A stretch of DNA of 10,899 nucleotides, from NCBI GenBank assembly GCA_021786215.1, contig JAJYNT010000351.1:1-10899 (forward strand), given 5' to 3'. This document shows positions 1 to 5,049 of the stretch, one piece after another (the first letter of the stretch is position 1; every line of letters starts with the position of its first letter). The translations under genes and the position numbers were made by a program. This DNA is from Chloroflexota bacterium. GTDB taxonomy: Bacteria > Chloroflexota > UBA6077. The notes beneath the pieces are model-generated. The model was given only the letters and a program-made list of their open reading frames with translations. It was not told the DNA's origin and made no database searches.

Positions 1-444
1 CCCGCTCTCCTGCTTTGCAACCATTGTGAGAACCCGGCGTGCGTCAGGGTGTGCCCCACAAAGGCCACATTCCAGAGACCTGACGGAATAGTCATGATGG
101 ATTTCCACCGCTGCATCGGCTGCAGGTATTGCATGGTGGCCTGCCCCTACGGTGCCAGAAGCTTCAATTTCGTGGACCCTCGGAAGGGGCTGGACATGAG
201 TAGGGTGAATCCCAACTACCCGACTCGAACACGAGGGGTGGTGGAGAAATGCACGCTGTGCTCGGAAAGGATCGACAAGGGGGAGATTCCCGCTTGTGTG
301 GAAGACTGCAAGCAGAAGGCGCTGGTGTTCGGCGACATCAACGATCCGAAGTCGGAGATCAGGGGGATCGTGGAGAGCCGCTACACCCTGGTGCGGAAGC
401 CGGAGTTGGGCACCAAGCCACAGATCTACTACATCGTCTCGTAG
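1..444 (+). CDS. dsrO: DsrO, periplasmic iron-sulfur subunit of the DsrMKJOP complex (5' end missing)
   Basis: The frame is open from the first base, so the gene begins before the window and only its last 147 codons are seen. Three cysteine groups are visible: [14 protein letters not shown] at once from the left edge, [14 protein letters not shown], then CTLC with a CVEDC partner 12 residues on. This is the pattern of the NrfC/HmeA/DsrO family of multi-cluster 4Fe-4S proteins that pair with an NrfD-type membrane protein. That membrane partner (dsrP) follows 12 bases later, which makes DsrO more likely than NrfC or PsrB. DsrO family members normally carry a Tat signal and work on the outer face of the cytoplasmic membrane. 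The signal would lie in the missing part. The gene probably hands electrons between DsrJ and DsrP. The exact subfamily rests on context. Confidence 0.85.
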   Translation, partial: PALLLCNHCENPACVRVCPTKATFQRPDGIVMMDFHRCIGCRYCMVACPYGARSFNFVDPRKGLDMSRVNPNYPTRTRGVVEKCTLCSERIDKGEIPACVEDCKQKALVFGDINDPKSEIRGIVESRYTLVRKPELGTKPQIYYIVS

Positions 445-456
445 GCAGAGGAAGAT

Positions 457-1614
457 ATGCTTGAGAAAGCGTTGAACGGAAGCCGCGGATATTGGGGGTG
501 GGTGCTGTTCCTGCTTGTCGTGATGGGAGTGGGCTTCAGTGTCTATCTCTGGCAGGCCATGACCGGGGCGGAATCCTCAGGCCTCAGCAGGGACGTCCCG
601 TGGGGATTCTTCATCGCCAACTACACCTTCATGGTTGGAGTGGCGGCATCGGCAGTGATGGTGGTGCTGCCCTATTACCTGCACAACCAGAAGGATTTCG
701 GGAAGGTCACTGCCCTCGGGGAGTTCCTCGCGGTGGCCGCGATAACCACGACCCTGCTGTTCATCATGGCCGATCTGGGGCAGCCTGCCAGAGCGTTCAA
801 CATCATTCTCTACGCTACTCCCAACTCGCCCTTCTTCTGGAACACCATCATACTGCCGGGCTATCTGGTGATAAACCTGGTTACAGGCTGGTTCACATTG
901 GATGCGGAGCGCCATGGCGTAGCGATGCCTGGCTGGGTGAAGATATTGATCCTGGTATCCATTCCGTGGGCCATAAGCATTCATACGATGACTTCCTTCG
1001 TGTACAGCGGGCTACCTGCCAGGCCGCTATGGAACTCGGCCATCCTGACACCCCGTTTCCTAGCCTCGGCTTTCGCCTCGGGCCCCGCACTTCTGATCAT
1101 CCTTTCGGTGACCGTCAGAAAGGCGACTGGTTTCGATGTGGGCAACAAAGCTATCCAGAAGTTGGCCCTCATAGTTACCTACGCTACCATAATCAATTTG
1201 TTCCTCGTTCTGGCGGAGCTGTTCTCGACGGTGTACAGCAACATAGGTCCGGACATGGAGTCGCTCCGCTACCTGTACTTTGGGCTGGATGGTCGAGGCG
1301 CATTGGTTCCATTCACATGGGTATCCACTTTGCTCTCCTTGGTGGCCATAGTGCTGTTGGTGAATCCGTCCACCCGCCGTCATGAGCGGACTTTGCTGCT
1401 GGCCTGTGCCGCAGTTTTCCTGTCGATGTGGATAGACAAGGGGCTCTGCCTGGTGATAGGCGGGTTCATCCCTTCGCCGCTGGGTGACGTCACAGAGTAC
1501 ATGCCAACGGTATCGGAACTGATAATCGCCTCTGCCATCTACGCTACGGCCGCACTGATACTGACGGTGCTCTATAAGATCGCGATAGGGGTGAAGGATG
1601 AGACCTCGGCTTGA
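457..1614 (+). CDS. dsrP: DsrP, NrfD-family integral membrane subunit of DsrMKJOP
   Basis: The 385-residue protein is almost entirely hydrophobic, with about ten membrane segments (roughly residues 13-33, 51-72, 86-106, 130-149, 161-181, 201-220, 235-258, 285-303, 312-330 and 352-375). This is the size and topology of the NrfD/PsrC/DsrP family, which exchanges electrons with the quinone pool. An acidic residue sits within a membrane segment (Glu254, in VLAELFSTVYS), as is common in this family. The ATG is preceded by AGAGGAAGAT, a usable ribosome binding site, 12 bases after the dsrO stop, so the two genes are surely one operon. The DsrP assignment, rather than another NrfD protein, follows from dsrO before it and dsrC after it. 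The protein should anchor DsrO to the membrane and link the outer-face subunits to menaquinone. Confidence 0.88.
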   Translation: MLEKALNGSRGYWGWVLFLLVVMGVGFSVYLWQAMTGAESSGLSRDVPWGFFIANYTFMVGVAASAVMVVLPYYLHNQKDFGKVTALGEFLAVAAITTTLLFIMADLGQPARAFNIILYATPNSPFFWNTIILPGYLVINLVTGWFTLDAERHGVAMPGWVKILILVSIPWAISIHTMTSFVYSGLPARPLWNSAILTPRFLASAFASGPALLIILSVTVRKATGFDVGNKAIQKLALIVTYATIINLFLVLAELFSTVYSNIGPDMESLRYLYFGLDGRGALVPFTWVSTLLSLVAIVLLVNPSTRRHERTLLLACAAVFLSMWIDKGLCLVIGGFIPSPLGDVTEYMPTVSELIIASAIYATAALILTVLYKIAIGVKDETSA

Positions 1615-1633
1615 GATTTCGCATGGGGGAACT

Positions 1634-1649
1634 GCCGGACTGGGCCGGC
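1634..1649 (+). other. Small GC hairpin between dsrP and dsrC
   Basis: GCCGG (1634-1638) and CCGGC (1645-1649) form a five-pair GC stem with the six-base loop ACTGGG. It lies in the 106-base gap between dsrP and dsrC, 20 bases after the dsrP stop. No T run follows, so it is a weak terminator at best. It could equally protect a processed 3' end and let dsrC be made at a different level. The rest of the gap shows a small palindrome, ATCCA-T-TGGAT (1674-1684), but no promoter I would defend. Confidence 0.3.
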
Positions 1650-1709
1650 TCTACCGATAGACATCTTGGACATATCCATTGGATCGGAATCGTTCGAATT
1701 GAAGTAAGA

Positions 1710-1716
1710 GGAGGTG
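1710..1716 (+). promoter_or_regulatory. Strong Shine-Dalgarno of dsrC
   Basis: GGAGGTG lies four bases before the dsrC ATG, a near-complete match to the anti-Shine-Dalgarno sequence. It fits the high protein levels usual for DsrC and fixes the start at 1721. Confidence 0.8.
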
Positions 1717-1720
1717 GAAG

Positions 1721-2038
1721 ATGCCGGTTATCACTTTGAGAGGCCGAGATTTCGAAGTCGACGAGGATGGGTTCCTTGAGGACCCGACCATCTGGAACGA
1801 GGAGGTTGCCAGCTGCTTCGCCGATACCGAGGGGATTTCGGAGCTTACGGAAGAGCACTGGAAGGTGATCAATTACCTGCACAACTATTACCTGCAGTTT
1901 GGCATCGCTCCGATGGTGAGAAAGGTATGCAAGGATACCGGATTTGATCTAAAATACATCTACCAGCTCTTTCCCTCTGGTCCCGCGAAGGGGGCCTGCA
2001 AGTTGGCGGGCTTGCCGAAGCCTACCGGCTGCGTGTGA
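1721..2038 (+). CDS. dsrC: DsrC, sulfur-carrier substrate protein of dissimilatory sulfite reductase
   Basis: The 105-residue protein has the DsrC/TusE fold signature: GFLEDPTIWNEEVA near the start, LTEEHWKVINYLHNYY in the middle and the mobile C-terminal arm. The arm keeps both redox cysteines: Cys93 in GACKLAG and the penultimate Cys104 in TGCV, separated by exactly ten residues. This C-X10-C pair marks true DsrC and separates it from TusE and other RspA-type relatives that keep only the last cysteine. In the known cycle DsrAB loads a sulfur atom between the two cysteines as a trisulfide, and the membrane complex reduces it to release sulfide. The DsrMK reductase expected to act on it is encoded on the opposite strand 300 bases away. 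No residue known to be essential is missing. Confidence 0.95.
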   Translation: MPVITLRGRDFEVDEDGFLEDPTIWNEEVASCFADTEGISELTEEHWKVINYLHNYYLQFGIAPMVRKVCKDTGFDLKYIYQLFPSGPAKGACKLAGLPKPTGCV

Positions 2039-2073
2039 GAGCGAGAATAGCGCGAAGGAAGTAAAGCTCCAGC

Positions 2074-2262
2074 ATGTACATTATTACTATCGACGAGGAT
2101 AAGTGCGAAGGTGACGGGGAGTGCGTCAGCAGCTGCCCGGTAGAGATGTTCGAGCTGAAGGACGGGAAGGCTGTCATTATCAGCTCGATGGATGATTGCC
2201 TCGGCTGTGAGAGCTGCGTGAGCGTCTGCCCCAGTGGTGCAGTCACACTGCAGGAAATGTAG
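2074..2262 (+). CDS. Small two-cluster ferredoxin with an Asp at one cluster position
   Basis: This 62-residue protein is a bacterial 2[4Fe-4S] ferredoxin. The second motif is standard, CLGCESCVSVCP (Cys42, 45, 48, 52). The first, CEGDGECVSSCP, has Cys11, Cys17 and Cys21 but Asp14 where the second cysteine should be. The same Asp14 spacing is known from Pyrococcus furiosus ferredoxin, where Asp is the fourth ligand and the cluster changes easily between 3Fe and 4Fe forms. It lies 35 bases after dsrC and ends at the strand-switch palindrome, so it is the last gene of the dsrOPC unit. Only a weak GGAAG precedes the ATG, at long spacing, so translation may depend on upstream genes. An electron-carrier role next to DsrAB or DsrMK is inferred from position. 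Confidence 0.88.
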   Translation: MYIITIDEDKCEGDGECVSSCPVEMFELKDGKAVIISSMDDCLGCESCVSVCPSGAVTLQEM

Positions 2263-2267
2263 ATCGG

Positions 2268-2313
2268 CCGAAATCAGAAGGGGGGGCCTCGAGGCCCCCC
2301 CTTCTGATTTCGG
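2268..2313. terminator. Perfect 46-bp palindrome between convergent dsr units, likely two-way terminator
   Basis: Positions 2268-2290 and 2291-2313 are exact reverse complements with no spacer. Each arm is 23 bases and holds seven consecutive G or C, and the centre is CCTCGAGG. As RNA it would form one very stable hairpin with a TCGA loop from either strand. It starts five bases after the ferredoxin stop and ends eight bases before the dsrK stop, which fits a shared terminator for the two converging units. Neither side has a T run, so release would rely on the hairpin alone or on another factor. Confidence 0.8.
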
Positions 2314-2321
2314 ATCGGAGA

Positions 2322-3923
2322 TCACTCCCACTCGATGAACGGCTTGGGAAGGTCGGGCATTGCGTTGACCACCAGTTCGACCAGCCCGCCATACCGGATC
2401 CGGCACTTCTCCTCTACCTGGTAAGAGTTGAAAAGGTCGCGGATCTGTCCCTTGCAGTTGGAGCAGGGTGCGCACACGTACTTCGGTATCGACGCATCCA
2501 GCTCTCCCTCGAACGCGCCGAGGATCTGCTTCATCTTCATCCGACCAGAGACGGCGCTTCGCCACTCCGGGAAGTTCAGTCCCTGCATAATAGCGAAGCC
2601 GCTGCCGCCGCCACAGCAGTAGTTATCCACGCCGTGTGGTGTCATCTCCCGGAAGCGCGGTGTGATCTTGCGGAGAACCCGTCGCTGCGGCTGGACAATC
2701 CCCATGAGCCGCACTATGTTGCACGGATCGTGCAGGGTGACCGGGAAGTCGTTTCGGCTGGGATCCAGCTTCAGTTTGCCGCTACTCACGATATCGTCGA
2801 GCAGGGTGAGGCAGCTCTCCCGCGGGATGTTGTACTCCTCGGCGAAGATACGGTCGGCGATGACGGTAAGAGCCTTGTGTGCGTGACCGCATTCGCCAAT
2901 CACGATCTTCTTTACCTTGAGCTTCTTCGCTGCCTGGGCTTGCTTGAGCGCGATTCTGGCGAACTGCACGTCGTCGTACCACACCCCATAGTTTACCCCG
3001 TCGTAGGCCAGCAGGTCGCTGGAGAGGGTGTAGCTGAGACCTGCCCTCTCGAAGATGATGGCGAAGGCCTCCGGGTTCTCCGGCCAGGCAAGAAACTCCC
3101 CGGCGTTGTGGATGAGCAGGATGTCCGCACCCTCCTTGTCGACCGGCCACTTGAAGCTGAGTCCGGTTCTATCTTGGACATCCTCCTCCATGAACTCGAT
3201 GTTGTCGCGTAGTGCCGCCGGGGTCATACCGGTGCTTGAGCCTACCCGAAGCTGCTGGACTGTGCCGAGCTCGTGGATCTCCTTCGCCGCGATCCCCATC
3301 TCCTGGCTGAACAGCTTTCGGATCTCGCGGGCCACGAGGCCGTTGTCCACCCCGATGGGACAGGCCTGCGCGCAGCGGCGGCAGAGGTTGCAGCGGTAGG
3401 AGAGCTCCGCCAGGCGGGCCACGGTGCTCCAGTTCAGGTCGATGTCGGATCCGGTCAGCTTTGCCCGAAGCTTACCCCCCGGGCTCAGCTGCTTCCGGAT
3501 GATCCGGCGCAGCACCTCACTGCGGTAGGCGGGTCGGTAGACCTCCTGCCGGCCGCTGGCCTCGTATATGTGGCAGGCCTCGGCGCATGTCTGGCAGTGG
3601 GTGCAGTTGTCCAGGGATAGCATGAGGGGCTGCCAGAAGCTCCAGTTGTCATCCTGGGAGAGCAGTTTCCGGAGTCCATCCAGGAACTTGGCTACGAGAC
3701 GCTCTTCCTCTTCCTTACTAGCGGGCTTTGGAAGGCCGATGGCGGAGTAACCATCGAGGGTGGTCTCCAGGGCCTGCCGACGGCTCTGGTTCACTCCCTT
3801 GAGGGGAGGCAGGGGATCATCCATCGGCTTGGGAAGCGGCATCAACTCCTCGGAATGCAGTTCCAGCAGTTGGTCGGCAGGACGGCCGAAATCTCGCTCG
3901 CTCGTTCGCGTATTCCCTTCCAT
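2322..3923 (-). CDS. dsrK: DsrK, HdrD-like catalytic subunit of DsrMKJOP
   Basis: The protein has 533 residues from the ATG. Two 4Fe-4S motifs come first, CTHCQTCAEAC (Cys107-117) and CNLCRRCAQACP (Cys178-188). A CCG domain follows, with Cys401 in HDPCN, Cys436-Cys437 in NYCCGGGSG, and Cys484, Cys487 and Cys490 in CAPCSNC. This is the layout of heterodisulfide reductase HdrD, whose CCG cysteines hold the non-cubane cluster that reduces disulfides. In DsrK the substrate is thought to be the DsrC trisulfide or disulfide. The ATG shares one base with the dsrM stop (TGATG), and GGAGGTG lies five bases before it, so translation is coupled to dsrM. A GTG one codon earlier is possible but less well spaced. 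The first 100 residues are Pro-rich and poorly conserved. It acts on the cytoplasmic face of the membrane. Confidence 0.93.
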   Translation of the reverse strand: MEGNTRTSERDFGRPADQLLELHSEELMPLPKPMDDPLPPLKGVNQSRRQALETTLDGYSAIGLPKPASKEEEERLVAKFLDGLRKLLSQDDNWSFWQPLMLSLDNCTHCQTCAEACHIYEASGRQEVYRPAYRSEVLRRIIRKQLSPGGKLRAKLTGSDIDLNWSTVARLAELSYRCNLCRRCAQACPIGVDNGLVAREIRKLFSQEMGIAAKEIHELGTVQQLRVGSSTGMTPAALRDNIEFMEEDVQDRTGLSFKWPVDKEGADILLIHNAGEFLAWPENPEAFAIIFERAGLSYTLSSDLLAYDGVNYGVWYDDVQFARIALKQAQAAKKLKVKKIVIGECGHAHKALTVIADRIFAEEYNIPRESCLTLLDDIVSSGKLKLDPSRNDFPVTLHDPCNIVRLMGIVQPQRRVLRKITPRFREMTPHGVDNYCCGGGSGFAIMQGLNFPEWRSAVSGRMKMKQILGAFEGELDASIPKYVCAPCSNCKGQIRDLFNSYQVEEKCRIRYGGLVELVVNAMPDLPKPFIEWE

Positions 3924-4831
3924 CACTTCACCTCCGTGGCCGCTTCCGCCCAGGTCTTACCGGATTGGATGTGGGGCGCCGACCATCCCACCGGCCTCGA
4001 AAGATTGGCCTGTATGCGAGCCAGCATTTGCGGGTCGTTCAAGTTCGGGGTGTCATCCCACCTCACCTGGTGATAGGTGAAGTATTTCGCTACAAAGTGG
4101 GTCATGTGGGTAAATGGCAGGTATATCAGGAATATGGCGGCCACGACGATTTCGGTGACGATCGCCGGCGCAACCTGGGGAGCGGGGCTCAGGGTGAGTG
4201 CGCTCCTGAGGAAGCCCCTCAACTGGCTGAACGAGGGGTCGACCGAGAGCCAGGCAAACGCTGCGGTCAGGAACACGGCCAGGATCACGATGAGATTGAC
4301 ATAATCAGACAACGAGCTCGAGGCCTTGAGCTTCTGATCGGAAAACCGTCGCCATAGGAGGGACAGCGTCCCAAATGTGCCGGAAACCAGCCCGATCGCC
4401 CCCACCAGGGTGGTGAAGCTTTCCAGCCAGCCGAACCAGGCGGCCTTGCCCGCTCCGGCGAGCTCGGCAACCGCTCCCAGGCCCAGTAGCAGGGTGAAGC
4501 CGAAGAGTAGATAAATGCCACCGTGGAAAGGGAATGACGCGTACCACTGGGAGCGGTTGCGGTGCCATAGGCTGCGGATCAGCAGCATCTCCTCCAGCAT
4601 CGCCCCGATCTCTCCGACCAAGGTGGTTTCCCTCTGCTTGGACCACCAGTTGAGTTCTTCGAAGTAGGATCCACCGTAATCCCCTTTGCCCTTCTCGTGG
4701 GGAACTGGATACAGCTCCCAACGCAGGTGCATGGGCGCCCGCGCATACTTGATGGATCTCATGACCACCCCGACGGCGAAGACCAACAACGACAGGTAGG
4801 TAAGTGCCAGCAGCAGCGATGGCCCGCTCAT
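3923..4831 (-). CDS. dsrM: DsrM, cytochrome b (NarI-like) membrane subunit of DsrMKJOP
   Basis: The 302-residue protein has five likely membrane segments (about residues 6-26, 103-122, 138-160, 178-196 and 224-243) and belongs to the nitrate reductase gamma/DsrM group. MHLRWELYPVPHE near the start is typical of DsrM. Histidines suited to haem binding include His90, His103, and His242 and His245 in THMTHF near the last segment. The protein should oxidise menaquinol and feed electrons to DsrK, whose gene overlaps its stop codon. I chose the start at 4831: GGAGGTG (4841-4847) lies nine bases upstream and the first segment begins at once. The longer frame starting at 4930 would add 33 residues unlike the family and would run through the promoter. 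Confidence 0.9.
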   Translation of the reverse strand: MSGPSLLLALTYLSLLVFAVGVVMRSIKYARAPMHLRWELYPVPHEKGKGDYGGSYFEELNWWSKQRETTLVGEIGAMLEEMLLIRSLWHRNRSQWYASFPFHGGIYLLFGFTLLLGLGAVAELAGAGKAAWFGWLESFTTLVGAIGLVSGTFGTLSLLWRRFSDQKLKASSSLSDYVNLIVILAVFLTAAFAWLSVDPSFSQLRGFLRSALTLSPAPQVAPAIVTEIVVAAIFLIYLPFTHMTHFVAKYFTYHQVRWDDTPNLNDPQMLARIQANLSRPVGWSAPHIQSGKTWAEAATEVK

Positions 4832-4840
4832 TTGTCCGAG

Positions 4841-4847
4841 CACCTCC
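4841..4847 (-). promoter_or_regulatory. Shine-Dalgarno that decides the dsrM start
   Basis: On the - strand GGAGGTG stands nine bases before the ATG at 4831. No comparable site precedes the in-frame ATG at 4930. Confidence 0.8.
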
Positions 4848-4900
4848 GAAGGCTGTTTGGAACGCAAGGAGAAAAGGAGGGCAGGATGGCCCCGCGCGGC

Positions 4901-4930
4901 AGTATATGGTGCACCAGAAGAGGCTGTCAT
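4901..4930 (-). promoter_or_regulatory. Sigma-70-type promoter for dsrMK
   Basis: On the - strand ATGACA (4930-4925) and TATACT (4906-4901) are separated by 18 bases. Each hexamer matches the consensus at five of six positions. Transcription would start near 4894 and give a leader of about 60 bases before dsrM. The site shows that dsrMK need not depend on the upstream adaptor gene. Confidence 0.6.
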
Positions 4931-4946
4931 GGGGCGTTTACCCCAT
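4929..4946. promoter_or_regulatory. Inverted repeat touching the dsrM -35 element, possible operator
   Basis: ATGGGG (4929-4934) and CCCCAT (4941-4946) are exact inverted copies around a six-base centre. On the - strand the repeat lies just upstream of the dsrM promoter and shares two bases with its -35 hexamer. Such a position suits an activator or repressor dimer. No regulator family can be named. Confidence 0.4.
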
Positions 4947-4995
4947 TGTGGTATACGCAGATCGCACTATCTTGAGAGCCGGATAGCGTCTGAGC

Positions 4996-5033
4996 GTGGT
5001 GGGGAGGGGAGAGGAATCTCCACTCCCCACCAC
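4996..5033 (-). terminator. Two-part hairpin after the adaptor gene, likely terminator
   Basis: GTGGTGGGGAG (4996-5006) pairs with CTCCCCACCAC (5023-5033). Inside this 11-bp stem, after one mismatch, GGAGA pairs with TCTCC around a four-base loop. It lies 16 bases past the stop of the membrane-fusion gene and upstream of the dsrM promoter, so it should end that transcript. No T run follows on the - strand, the same trait as the palindrome at 2268-2313. Confidence 0.65.
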
Positions 5034-5049
5034 AAGGAAGGGAGCAGTG

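Noticed and set aside
492..1385. Second + strand frame inside dsrP
   Set aside because: The dsrP frame has clear membrane segments and family context. The other frame gives a mixed polar sequence without a ribosome site.
4832..4930. N-terminal extension of DsrM from the ATG at 4930
   Set aside because: That ATG lies in the -35 element. The added 33 residues do not resemble DsrM, and a near-perfect ribosome site supports 4831.
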